DNA from: Nocardiopsis_B mangrovi
Lineage (GTDB): Bacteria > Actinomycetota > Actinomycetes > Streptosporangiales > Streptosporangiaceae
DNA length: 64,000 nt
Direction: 5' to 3'
Assembly (NCBI RefSeq): GCF_042653925.1
Contig: NZ_JBHSFQ010000007.1
Span: forward strand, 124,001 to 188,000
In this document: positions 16,174-24,214 of the stretch, piece after piece
Layout of the letters: every line of letters begins with the position of its first letter
Numbering within the stretch: position 1 is the first letter of the stretch
Notes under the pieces: generated by a model
What the model was told of the DNA's origin: nothing
The model's database searches: none
Seen by the model: the letters and a program-made list of their open reading frames with translations, nothing else
Translations under genes and position numbers: made by a program

Positions 16174-17571
16174 ATGAGTCATCCGTACCGCAACGGTACG
16201 AGCACCCGCGGCCGCCCCTCCCGGGGGCACGGCCGGCAGCGCCCCCGCGCCGCCGCCCGCCCCCACAGCGGCGGCTCCTCCGGGGAGTTCGCGCTCCCCG
16301 CCACCGTCACCCCGGCGCTCCCGCCCGCGGAGTCCTTCGAGGCCCTGGACATGCCCGCGGCCCTCAAGCGGACCCTGGCCCGGCAGGGCCTGACCGAGCC
16401 GTCCGAGATCCAGGCGGCGACCCTGCCCAACTCCCTGGCCGGACGCGACGTCCTGGGCCGCAGCCGGACCGGGTCCGGCAAGACCCTGGCCTTCGGCCTG
16501 GCCCTGCTCGCCGGCCTGGACGGGCGTACCGCCGAGCCCCGGCGTCCCCTGGCGATCGTCCTGGCCCCGACCCGGGAGCTGGCCCAGCAGGTCGCCGACT
16601 CCCTGGACCCCTACGCGCGTTCGGTGGGGGTGCGCACGGCGACCGTCGTGGGCGGCATGCCGATCCACCGCCAGGCCCGCGCCCTGCGCCAGGGCGTCCA
16701 CCTGGTCGTGGCCACCCCGGGGCGGCTGCGCGACCTGATGGAGCGCGGCGACTGCGTGCTGGACCGGGTGGAGTCCGCGGTCCTGGACGAGGCCGACCAG
16801 ATGACCGACATGGGCTTCATGCCGCAGGTCACCGCCATCCTCCAGGAGGTCCCGGCCGACGGGCGGCGCATGCTGTTCTCCGCCACCCTGGACCGCAACG
16901 TCGACACCCTTGTCCGTCGCTTCCTGCACGACCCGGTGGTCCACTCGGTCGACCTGTCCGAGGGCGCCGTCTCCACCATGGAGCACCACGTCGTGCACGT
17001 GTCGCCCACGGACAAGAGGGACGTCGCGACCAGGATCGCGGCCCGCGAGGGCCGGGTGATCATGTTTCTGGACACCAAGCGCGCGGTGGACCGGATGGCC
17101 GAGCACCTGCTGGCCAACGGGGTGCTGGCCGCGCCGCTGCACGGCGGTCGCAGCCAGCCGCAGCGGACGCGCACCCTCGACCAGTTCAAGCGGGGCGACG
17201 TCACGGCGCTGATCGCGACCAACGTGGCGGCGCGCGGCATCCATGTGGACGGGTTGGACCTGGTGGTCAACATCGACCCGCCCACCGACCACAAGGACTA
17301 CCTGCACCGGGGCGGGCGCACCGCACGGGCCGGGGAGTCCGGCAACGTGGTCACGCTCGTGCTGCCCGGCCAGCGCCGCGACCTGACCCGGCTGATGGGC
17401 CGGGCGCGGATCGAGCCGCGCATCCTGGGCGGGGGCACCGGCGCGTCCGAGCTGTCCGAGGTGACCGGGGCCCGAGAGTACTCGGGCGTTCCGGTCACCG
17501 TGCGGTCCGCGGCGCCCCCGGAGCGGCGCCGCGACCAGGCACCGCGCGGACGGCGCCGCCCGCGCCGCTGA
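16174..17571 (+). CDS. DEAD-box ATP-dependent RNA helicase
   Basis: A 465-residue helicase. Order of motifs: Q-motif region (SFEALDMP...LTEPSEIQ), motif I RTGSGKT, Ia PTRELAQQ, Ib TPGRLRDL, motif II DEAD, motif III SAT, motifs IV-V in FLDTKRAVDRMAEHL and IATNVAARGIHV, motif VI HRGGRTARAG. A basic, disordered N-terminal tail (about 40 residues) and a C-terminal Arg-rich tail probably bind RNA. It lies 230 bases after the cold-shock gene and has its own leader. It remodels RNA or ribosomal precursors using ATP. All catalytic motifs are intact. Confidence 0.95.
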   Translation: MSHPYRNGTSTRGRPSRGHGRQRPRAAARPHSGGSSGEFALPATVTPALPPAESFEALDMPAALKRTLARQGLTEPSEIQAATLPNSLAGRDVLGRSRTGSGKTLAFGLALLAGLDGRTAEPRRPLAIVLAPTRELAQQVADSLDPYARSVGVRTATVVGGMPIHRQARALRQGVHLVVATPGRLRDLMERGDCVLDRVESAVLDEADQMTDMGFMPQVTAILQEVPADGRRMLFSATLDRNVDTLVRRFLHDPVVHSVDLSEGAVSTMEHHVVHVSPTDKRDVATRIAAREGRVIMFLDTKRAVDRMAEHLLANGVLAAPLHGGRSQPQRTRTLDQFKRGDVTALIATNVAARGIHVDGLDLVVNIDPPTDHKDYLHRGGRTARAGESGNVVTLVLPGQRRDLTRLMGRARIEPRILGGGTGASELSEVTGAREYSGVPVTVRSAAPPERRRDQAPRGRRRPRR

Positions 17572-17683
17572 CCCGGGCGTCCCGGGAGCCTGCGGCCGGC
17601 CGTTGCCGTGGTAACGGAAGGGCCCCGCCCGTGTCGGGCGGGGCCGGCTGTGAGCACCCGCGGTGCGGGCGCGCATCGCGCCT

Positions 17684-18004
17684 TCAGCCGGGCGGTTCCG
17701 AACCGCGCAGCTCCTCGTTGATGCGCAGCGCCTCCTCCAGTTGGTCCTCCAAGATGATGATGCGGCACGCGGACTCGATCGGCGTGCCCTGGTCCACGAG
17801 CTCACGTGCACGGGCGGCGATCCTGAGCTGGTAGCGCGAGTAGCGGCGGTGTCCGCCCTCCGAGCGCAAGGGCTCGATCAGCTTGGCCTGGCCCAGGGCG
17901 CGCAGGAAGGCCGGCGTGGTGCCGACCATCTCCGCTGCGGCGCCCACGGTGTAGGCGGGGTAGTCGTCATCGTCGAACCGGTCACCGGTGTCGGGACGGG
18001 GCAA
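17684..18004 (-). CDS. MerR-type DNA-binding regulator
   Basis: About 106 residues holding a MerR winged helix-turn-helix: YTVGAAAEMVGTTPAFLRALG, LIEPLRSEGGHRRYSRYQL, then a short helix IIILEDQLEEALRINEEL that may form the dimer coiled coil. There is no effector domain, as in HspR-like small MerR proteins. Start uncertain: a TTG at 18004 has AAGGAAG at the right distance and is preferred. The ATG at 18052 lies in the loop of a 13-bp hairpin and is unlikely. It is convergent with the DEAD helicase; linkage of such a MerR gene to csp/DEAD genes suggests a stress module. Confidence 0.8.
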   Translation of the reverse strand: MPRPDTGDRFDDDDYPAYTVGAAAEMVGTTPAFLRALGQAKLIEPLRSEGGHRRYSRYQLRIAARARELVDQGTPIESACRIIILEDQLEEALRINEELRGSEPPG

Positions 18005-18037
18005 GTGCGTGTCTTCCTTCTCCTGAACGCACGTCGA

Positions 18038-18067
18038 GGGCCCCAGCGCCATCTGGCGCTGGGGCCC
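18038..18067. terminator. Strong GC hairpin upstream of MerR gene
   Basis: A perfect 13-bp stem (GGGCCCCAGCGCC and its complement) with a four-base loop. It lies upstream of the MerR start, so it may be a terminator for rightward transcription or a structured leader. No T-run on either side. Confidence 0.4.
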
Positions 18068-18256
18068 GAGAGTTCAATACCACCTACCGGCCGCTGCCGG
18101 TCTTCCGCTTCCCGAAGCCGAGCCGGGACGGGATCGCGGGGATCGCGGTTGTGTGACCGTGGACCACCTTCTTCCGAAACAGGCCCTGCGGTACCCGAGC
18201 GGAGCTTCCCTCGCCCGGGCGATCCTGATGGCACCTACTCCTCTCGCTCTCACTTC

Positions 18257-18545
18257 GTGCACTGCTTTGGACTACGGTCCTACCGGCTCCCGGCGCCGTA
18301 CAACCGTGCGCCGGTCGAGCCCTACTGCGTCCTCCTTCATGCTCCGGACTCCCCTATGCGAGCGGGAGGCCGGTCTTGCTGCACTGCTTCACTTCCGTAC
18401 TGCTGTCCTACCGACCCGGCGATGCCTTCAAATGCCTGCACACCGGCCGGGCCGTCCTGCGCCGGCCATCCCCCGAACAGGCGGGAGACCGGTCCTACCG
18501 GCTCCCGGCGCGTACCGCCTGCGCCGGTCGAGCCGTCCTGCTCTC
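18257..18545. repeat. Degenerate direct repeats in gene-poor region
   Basis: Three related blocks begin with GTCCTACCG at 18277, 18405 and 18492. The first and third share GTCCTACCGGCTCCCGGCGC, a GTAC and GCGCCGGTCGAGCC over about 48 bases. The second is more diverged. GCACTGCTT precedes the first two. Offsets (128, 87 bases) are not both multiples of three, so this is not a simple coding repeat. The third block folds into a hairpin (GGGAG-CCGGT/ACCGG-CTCCC). The whole 18053-19067 stretch has no intact gene. Function not recognised. Confidence 0.5.
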
Positions 18546-18686
18546 CACCGGCGTATCCGGTGGCCTAGCCGTGAATCTCGGTGGCTACGACAGGAAATGT
18601 AGCAGCACCATGCGGCCATGTCTATTCTGGCCACGACAAGTTTTACGACCTCGATGGTGAAGGCTTGCTGAAGTCGCGGTGGTCGT

Positions 18687-18815
18687 CCGGCCGCCGGCCA
18701 GCTCCGGCACGTGCTTGTACGGGGTCGACCGGGACACGCCGATCGGACGGGCGATGGAGGCCACCGGGTTGTCGGGCCGGGGGAGCGGGTCACGGGCGCG
18801 GCGGGCCTCCGGCAC
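18687..18815 (-). pseudogene. Serine recombinase (resolvase/invertase), C-terminal remnant
   Basis: A 40-residue stretch reads as the helix-turn-helix tail of Pin/resolvase-type serine recombinases (PDNPVASIARPIGVSRST, then YKHVPELAGG). The catalytic N-terminal domain with its Ser is absent, and no start with support is present. It marks a lost transposon or invertible element next to the degenerate repeats. Confidence 0.6.
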
Positions 18816-19067
18816 GTTGAGCCGGGCGCCGGTCGTGCGCCGGTAGGGCTCGTCGTGCGGAACCGGAGCACGCGCACCAGGTCATGGCCGCGCGCCGCAC
18901 CGGTGGTGAGGGACCCGGGTGGGGTGGTCGCCCTGGAAGGTTCCGCGCATGCGCACGGTGCCCCCACCGCACCGCCCACCCTGCGGCCGCGCTCCGGCCA
19001 CCAGGTACTACCATCGCCCGCGCGGCCCTGGCCGCTCCACCGCCCCGACCCCACCGGAGGACCCGAG

Positions 19068-19706
19068 ATGACACCGACCACCCCCTCTGCCGCCGCCGGA
19101 CCCGCGGCCGGGCGCACCGCCGTGGTGGGCGAGGACGGCCTGGGGCGCTGCCCGTGGGCGGTCGGCCACCCCCTCAACCTCCACTACCACGACACCGAAT
19201 GGGGCCTGGCGGTCCACGGCGAGCAGGCCCTGTTCGAGCGCATCAGCCTGGAGGCGTTCCAGGCCGGCCTGAGCTGGCTGACCATCCTCGCCAAGCGCCC
19301 CGCCTTCCGCGCCGCCTTCGCCGACTTCGACCCCGGCGCCGTCGCCGCCTTCACCGACGACGACGTCGAACGCCTCATGGCCGACACCGCCATCGTGCGC
19401 AACCGCGCCAAGATCGAGGCGGCCCGCACCAACGCCCGCGCCGCCCTCGCCCTGCGCGACCACGGCGGCCTGGACGCCCTCATCTGGTCGCACCTGCCCG
19501 GCGAGACCCCCGCGCCCCGCACCGCCGAGGAGGTGCCCACCTCCACCGCGGCTTCCCGCGCCCTGGCCGCCGACCTGCGCACCCGCGGGTTCCGCTTCGT
19601 GGGCCCCACCACCGCCTACGCCCTCATGGAGGCCATCGGGCTGGTCGACACCCATCTCACCGGCTGCCACCGCCGCGGGTCCTCCGGGGTGCACGCCGCC
19701 CGGTGA
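19068..19706 (+). CDS. tag: DNA-3-methyladenine glycosylase I
   Basis: A 212-residue Tag protein with the zinc-snap ligands: RCPWAV Cys near the N-terminus, YHDTEWG with His, and DTHLTGCHRR with His and Cys at the C-terminus. The FERISLEAFQAGLSWLTIL segment holds the catalytic-region Glu. It removes 3-methyladenine from alkylated DNA in base-excision repair. About 25 N-terminal residues precede the Cys, slightly longer than E. coli Tag. GGAGG precedes the ATG. A 16-bp-stem terminator follows. Confidence 0.95.
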   Translation: MTPTTPSAAAGPAAGRTAVVGEDGLGRCPWAVGHPLNLHYHDTEWGLAVHGEQALFERISLEAFQAGLSWLTILAKRPAFRAAFADFDPGAVAAFTDDDVERLMADTAIVRNRAKIEAARTNARAALALRDHGGLDALIWSHLPGETPAPRTAEEVPTSTAASRALAADLRTRGFRFVGPTTAYALMEAIGLVDTHLTGCHRRGSSGVHAAR

Positions 19707-19729
19707 CCGCCGCGCCCCCGGCGGCGTGC

Positions 19730-19764
19730 CGCGGGGGCGCCGCCCAAGGCGGCGCCCCCGCGGA
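19730..19764 (+). terminator. Terminator after tag
   Basis: A perfect 16-bp GC stem with a three-base loop (CAA), 23 bases after the tag stop codon. Confidence 0.75.
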
Positions 19765-19775
19765 AATGGGGTCCG

Positions 19776-19803
19776 CGCTCGCGCGGCCGGCCGCGCGAGC
19801 GCT
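19776..19803 (-). terminator. Palindrome after SLC13 gene
   Basis: A perfect 28-bp palindrome of GC-rich sequence ends two bases from the stop of the leftward permease gene, between convergent genes. Probably a terminator for the permease; it has no loop, so folding would open the centre. Confidence 0.55.
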
Positions 19804-19805
19804 GC

Positions 19806-21434
19806 TCAGCCGGCGATCCCGGTGACCGCGACCATGACCGGCACCAGCGCGATGATGATGACCGCGCCGAAGACGTCGAACCAGATCCCCGATCTGATCA
19901 TCTTGGTGATCGGCACGCAGCCCGAGCCGTAGACGATGGCGTTCTGCGGCGTGGAGACGGGCAGCATGAACCCGAACGAGGCGGCGAACGTCGCCGCGAG
20001 CGCGGGCACGAAGGGGTCCACCCCCGCGCCGGCGGCCAGCGGGATGATGATCGGCACGACGACGGCGGCCGCCGAGGTGTTGCTGGTGGTCTCGGAGATG
20101 ACGATGGCCAGTACCACGCCGAACGCGGTGATGGCGAGGGGGCTGGTGACTCCCAGGCCGGCCGACGCCCCTTCGCCGATCGTGGCCGCCAGCCCGGTGG
20201 AGGACAGCAGCGCCCCGAAGATGATGCCGGTGCCGAAGAGCAGGATGGTGCCCCAGTCGATCCGGGCGGCGTCACTCCACTCCATGGTCATCTTGCGCCG
20301 CTTCCAGCTGACGGGCAGGACGAAGAGCAGCGCGGCGCCCATGACCGCGACGATCCCCTCGCTGAGCCGGTCGTCGACCAGCGCGTAGACGTCGGACTCG
20401 GTGCCGGCGGCGACGCCCACGAACGCCGGCGTCAGCCACAGCACGACGGTGACGGCGAAGGCGAACACGGTGTTCTTCTCGGCGCGGCTCATCGGCCCCT
20501 GGGCGGCGCGCTGCTCGCGGATGTACTCGGCCACGCCCTCGATCCGGCGGATCTCGGGGCGGTTGAGCAGCAGCAGCACCACGGCCAGCACGACGAACAT
20601 GGCCAGGACCGCCGGCAGGGCCGTGAGGGTCCACTGCACGAACGAGATCCGCTGACCGGTGGCCTCCTCGATCATGGCGCGGCCGATGAGGTTGGGCGGC
20701 GAGCCGATGGGCGTGAGCAGCCCGCCCACGCTGGCGCCGTAGGCCAGCATCAGCAGCAGCGCGGTGCCCACGCGCAGCCGGGTCGGGTCGAAGCCGGGCT
20801 GCACCAGCCCGCGTTCCTGCATCAGGCGGGCGATGACCGTCAGGATGCCCAGCGCGGTCGGCAGCAGCATGGCGACCGTGGCGGTGTTGGAGATGAAGCT
20901 CGACACCACGCAGGTGATGGCGCCGAACGCCACGATGATCCGCAGGGTCGAGGAGCCCACCCCGGGCAGCGCGAGCACGAAGAACGCCAGCCGCCGCGCG
21001 ACCCCGTGCTGGAGCATGGCCTGGGCCAGGATGAACGCCCCGATGAAGGTGAACACCGTCGTGGACCCGAACGGCGCCAGGACCTCATCCGAGGGCGCCA
21101 CACCCAGCACGACGATCGCGGCGACCCCGATCAGGCCGCCGATGGGGATGGGGACCGGCTCGCAGATCCACAGCGCGATCACCCCCAGCAGCACCGCGCC
21201 GAGCAGCTGCTGGGTGGGGTCCATGTCCAGCGGGAGCAACGCGAAGACGAGCGCCATCGTGGGCGCGAGGAACCACCCCAGGCGGCTGCGCGCGGCCTCG
21301 AAGCGCTCCTCGGCGGGGCTCAGCCGCTGGGCCGCCTCGCCGCGGCCCAGGAGCACCTTCTCGACATCGGTCCGTCCGCCCTGCTCGGGGGCCGGGGGAG
21401 TGGGCGGGGGCGCGGGTGGGGTCTCCGACGACAT
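19806..21434 (-). CDS. SLC13/DASS-family dicarboxylate (anion) transporter
   Basis: A 542-residue inner-membrane transporter with a cytoplasmic Pro-rich N-terminus and about 11-12 transmembrane segments. Both SNT anion/sodium-binding signatures are visible: SNTATVAMLLP in the first half and SNTSAAAVVVP in the second, with the TPIGSPPNL hairpin motif. DASS proteins import C4-C6 di/tricarboxylates with sodium. It is divergent from a LysR gene, and the same LysR box occurs before it and before a tartrate/malate-type dehydrogenase. This points to uptake of tartrate, malate or a related hydroxy acid (inference). AAGGAGG lies before the ATG at 21434. Confidence 0.92.
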   Translation of the reverse strand: MSSETPPAPPPTPPAPEQGGRTDVEKVLLGRGEAAQRLSPAEERFEAARSRLGWFLAPTMALVFALLPLDMDPTQQLLGAVLLGVIALWICEPVPIPIGGLIGVAAIVVLGVAPSDEVLAPFGSTTVFTFIGAFILAQAMLQHGVARRLAFFVLALPGVGSSTLRIIVAFGAITCVVSSFISNTATVAMLLPTALGILTVIARLMQERGLVQPGFDPTRLRVGTALLLMLAYGASVGGLLTPIGSPPNLIGRAMIEEATGQRISFVQWTLTALPAVLAMFVVLAVVLLLLNRPEIRRIEGVAEYIREQRAAQGPMSRAEKNTVFAFAVTVVLWLTPAFVGVAAGTESDVYALVDDRLSEGIVAVMGAALLFVLPVSWKRRKMTMEWSDAARIDWGTILLFGTGIIFGALLSSTGLAATIGEGASAGLGVTSPLAITAFGVVLAIVISETTSNTSAAAVVVPIIIPLAAGAGVDPFVPALAATFAASFGFMLPVSTPQNAIVYGSGCVPITKMIRSGIWFDVFGAVIIIALVPVMVAVTGIAG

Positions 21435-21514
21435 GGGGGCCTCCTTGGCTCATTGCGCCACACCACTCTCACCGTGTGACCCCCGTCACGTCCAAGATGT
21501 ACTGACTCTGATAG

Positions 21515-21533
21515 CCATAGGAACCACCTATGG
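21515..21533. promoter_or_regulatory. LysR box 1 (permease/regulator divergent promoter)
   Basis: CCATAGG-AACCA-CCTATGG, a perfect inverted repeat whose core ATAGG-N5-CCTAT fits T-N11-A. It ends 12 bases before the LysR start. The same core recurs at 22445-22459. Confidence 0.75.
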
Positions 21534-21545
21534 ATAAGGGGTGAC

Positions 21546-22448
21546 ATGGACGCCCGGCAGCTGACCTACTTCCTGGCCATCGTCGACCACGGCGGCTTCG
21601 GCCGGGCCGCCCACCACCTGCACATCGCCCAGCCCTCGCTCTCCCAGGCCATCGCCGGCCTCGAACGCGAACTCGGCGTGGAGCTCTTCCACCGCGTGGG
21701 CCGCGGCGCCGTCCTCACCGGGACCGGCGCCCGCCTCATCGAACCCGCCCGCCAGGTCGTCCGCGACCTGGAAGCGGTACGCGACACCGCACAGGCCGCC
21801 CGCGGCCTGCACCAGGGCCGCGTCGACGTCGTCTCGATGCCCTCACCCGGAATCGAACCGCTCACCACCATGATGGCGGCCTTCGCCCGCGCCCACCCGC
21901 TGATGACCGTCAACGTCGCCGGCGCCTTCACCCCCGAAGAGGTCGTCCAGGCCGTGCGCTCCGGCGCCGCCGAGATCGGCCTCATGGGCGCCTCCGGCCG
22001 GCCCCGCACCGCCGACCTGCGCGTCCTGCCCGTCGAGGACCAACCCCTCGTCCTCGTCTCCCCACCCGGCACCGACGACCTTCCCGACACGCGCGTGGGC
22101 GTCGCCGACCTGGCGGGACTGCGACTCATCGTCTCCCAGCCCGGCAGCCTCATGCGCCAGCTTGTCGACGACATCCTCGCCAGCGGGACCGACGTGCACC
22201 TGGCCGCCGAAGTCGACCACCGCACCTCCATCCTGCCCCTGGTGCTGGCCGGCCTGGGCCACGCCGTCGTCCCGTCCTCCTGGAAACCCATCGCCACGCG
22301 CGTGGGAGCCCGGGTCCGCCTCATCGAACCCGCCTCCCACCTGCACGTCATCGTCGTCACCCGCGCCTCGCGGCTGACGCCCGCCGCACGGGCCTTCCTC
22401 GCCACCGCCGAACGCTACGCCGCCGACCACCGCCCCACCGCCCCATAG
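21546..22448 (+). CDS. LysR-type regulator of organic-acid genes
   Basis: A 300-residue LysR activator. N-terminal helix-turn-helix: MDARQLTYFLAIVDHGGFG, AAHHLHIAQPSLSQAIAGLE. The substrate-binding domain runs from about residue 90 (RVDVVSMPSP) to the end. It lies between, and is likely to control, an SLC13 permease (divergent) and a tartrate-dehydrogenase-like gene (downstream). Matching ATAGG-N5-CCTAT boxes flank it on both sides, the second overlapping its own stop codon. Autoregulation and activation by the transported acid are inferred. Confidence 0.92.
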   Translation: MDARQLTYFLAIVDHGGFGRAAHHLHIAQPSLSQAIAGLERELGVELFHRVGRGAVLTGTGARLIEPARQVVRDLEAVRDTAQAARGLHQGRVDVVSMPSPGIEPLTTMMAAFARAHPLMTVNVAGAFTPEEVVQAVRSGAAEIGLMGASGRPRTADLRVLPVEDQPLVLVSPPGTDDLPDTRVGVADLAGLRLIVSQPGSLMRQLVDDILASGTDVHLAAEVDHRTSILPLVLAGLGHAVVPSSWKPIATRVGARVRLIEPASHLHVIVVTRASRLTPAARAFLATAERYAADHRPTAP

Positions 22449-22459
22449 GCGGCCCCTAT
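22445..22459 (+). promoter_or_regulatory. LysR box 2 (before dehydrogenase gene)
   Basis: ATAGG-CGGCC-CCTAT repeats the core of the box at 21517-21531 with a different spacer. It overlaps the LysR stop codon (22446-22448) and lies about 80 bases before the dehydrogenase ATG, where an activator site is expected. Confidence 0.7.
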
Positions 22460-22540
22460 AGGGCGCATCGCCGATCGGTCTTGGACGCACCCGCGCCCCG
22501 CGCGCTTGACTCACAGGCAGCCACGACCGACGGAGGACCC

Positions 22541-23623
22541 ATGACACCCACCCGGCACTTCCGCATCGCCTCCATCCCCGGCGACGGCGTCGGCAGCGAG
22601 GTGGTCGCCGCAGGCCGCCAAGTGCTCGACGCCCTGGCCGCGGCATCCCACGGCGCACTCGGCTTCACCTGGGAGGAGTTCCCCTGGGGCAGCGACTACC
22701 ACGCCCGCACCGGCAAGATGATCGCCGACGACGGCCCCGACCGGCTCCGCGCCTTCGACGCCGTCTACTTCGGCGCCGTGGGCTGGCCCACCGTCCCCGA
22801 CCACGTCAGCCTCTGGGGACTGCGGCTGCGGCTGTGCCAGGGCTTCGACCAGTGGGCCAACGTCCGCCCCGTCCACTTCCTGCCCGGCATCACCAGCCCC
22901 CTGCGCACAGCCGACACCACCCCCCTCGACTGGGTCGTGGTCCGGGAGAACTCCGAAGGCGAGTACGGCGGCTTCGGCGGCCGCAACTTCGCCGGGCGCG
23001 GCCCCGGCGGCGAGATCGCCGTCCAATCGGCGGTGTTCACCGAGGTCGGCTGCGAACGCATCATCCGCTTCGCCTTCGACCTCGCCCGCACCCGCGACCG
23101 CCGCAAGGTCGCCAGCGTCACCAAGAGCAACGCCCAGCAGTACGGCATGGTGCTGTGGGACGAGGTCTTCGCCCGCGTCGCCGCCGACTACCCCGACGTC
23201 GAGACCGAGAGCGTCCTCGTCGACGCCATGGCGGCCAAGTTCGTCCTGGCCCCGCAGGACCTGTCGGTCGTGGTCGCCTCCAACCTCCACGCCGACATCC
23301 TCTCCGACCTCGCCGGCGCCCTGGCCGGCAGCCTCGGCCTGGCCGCCAGCGCCAACCTCAACCCCGAACGCCGCCACCCGAGCATGTTCGAACCCGTCCA
23401 CGGATCGGCCCCCGACATCGCCGGCCAGGGGGTGTGCAACCCCATCGGCGCCATCGGCAGCGCCGCGCTCATGCTGGAGCACTTCGGGCTGGCCCAGGAG
23501 GCGGCACGCGTCCGCCGCGCCATCGCGGCCACCTGCGCCTCCGGCGTCCTGACCCGCGACGTCGGCGGCACCGCCACCACCAAGGACGTCACCGCCGCCC
23601 TGATCGACAACCTCGCCGACTGA
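22541..23623 (+). CDS. Tartrate/D-malate dehydrogenase-type enzyme (TtuC-like)
   Basis: A 360-residue NAD- and metal-dependent beta-decarboxylating dehydrogenase of the isopropylmalate/isocitrate family. It has the N-terminal IPGDGVGSEV, the substrate Arg region LRLRLCQGFDQWANVRP, VVRENSEGEYGGFGG, the Lys/Asp pair in KSNAQQYG and LVDAMAAKFV, NLHADILSDLAGALAGSLGLA, and FEPVHGSAPDIAG. The NLNPERRHPSMFEPVHGS wording is that of tartrate dehydrogenase/decarboxylase rather than LeuB. It oxidises tartrate or D-malate. GGAGG precedes the ATG. With the SLC13 carrier and LysR gene it forms an organic-acid catabolism unit. Confidence 0.9.
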   Translation: MTPTRHFRIASIPGDGVGSEVVAAGRQVLDALAAASHGALGFTWEEFPWGSDYHARTGKMIADDGPDRLRAFDAVYFGAVGWPTVPDHVSLWGLRLRLCQGFDQWANVRPVHFLPGITSPLRTADTTPLDWVVVRENSEGEYGGFGGRNFAGRGPGGEIAVQSAVFTEVGCERIIRFAFDLARTRDRRKVASVTKSNAQQYGMVLWDEVFARVAADYPDVETESVLVDAMAAKFVLAPQDLSVVVASNLHADILSDLAGALAGSLGLAASANLNPERRHPSMFEPVHGSAPDIAGQGVCNPIGAIGSAALMLEHFGLAQEAARVRRAIAATCASGVLTRDVGGTATTKDVTAALIDNLAD

Positions 23624-23662
23624 GACGGGACGGCCGGCCCCCTCCAGCACACGCCCGCACCC

Positions 23663-24172
23663 TCACCCCGCGGCAGCCGACCCGCCGTAGAGGACCAGCG
23701 CCCAGGCCAGGCACCCCAGCGACCCAGTCGAAGCGAGCGCGCGCACCGCGTTCCACCGCACCCACGGCGCCTCGAACGCCCGGCGCACCGCACCCGGATC
23801 CGCCATCCGCCCCACCGCCCCCGCGCGCTCCAGCGCCGTGTTCAGCGGCACGTTGACCGCCATCGTCCCCACCAGCGCCACCCCGTACAGCGCCAGCGCC
23901 GCCGCGACCCACACCACAACACCCCACCGCCCCGCCTCCAGGTGCACCCCCGCCGCCACCAGCATCAGCACCGGCGCACCGAAGAACACCGCGAAGAACC
24001 ACCCGTTGAGGATCGCCCGGTTGATCCGCTGCATCACCTCCACGAACGCCCCGTCGCCGACACCGCGCAACCCCGGCATCACCGCGACCGCGAACCCGTA
24101 GAACAACCCCGAGAACATCCCCATGGCCACAACCGCACCCACCAGCGCGACCCCGCCCACGACATCCGCCAT
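23663..24172 (-). CDS. DUF1772 (anthrone-oxygenase-like) membrane protein
   Basis: A 169-residue four-helix membrane protein of the DUF1772 family: a first helix with AMGMFSGLFYGFAVAVMPGL, then MQRINRAILNGWF, two central helices, NVPLNTALE and a final helix. Some relatives act as anthrone oxygenases in polyketide tailoring; most are uncharacterised. It follows the NmrA-like gene by 42 bases in the same direction, and an AraC regulator is divergent from the pair. The start ATG at 24172 is chosen over an upstream Gly-rich extension. Confidence 0.85.
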   Translation of the reverse strand: MADVVGGVALVGAVVAMGMFSGLFYGFAVAVMPGLRGVGDGAFVEVMQRINRAILNGWFFAVFFGAPVLMLVAAGVHLEAGRWGVVVWVAAALALYGVALVGTMAVNVPLNTALERAGAVGRMADPGAVRRAFEAPWVRWNAVRALASTGSLGCLAWALVLYGGSAAAG

Positions 24173-24214
24173 CACACACCCCCGCCCGCCGCCACCTCGA
24201 CCCCCGGCCACACC

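Noticed and set aside
17663..18568. 301-codon plus-strand frame opposite the MerR gene
   Set aside because: Antisense of MerR in its first part and low-complexity repeats later.
18153..18660. Plus-strand frames of 90-150 codons in the repeat tract
   Set aside because: The repeat blocks are out of phase with each other, and residue composition is Arg/Pro/Ser-rich without any motif, so coding is unlikely.
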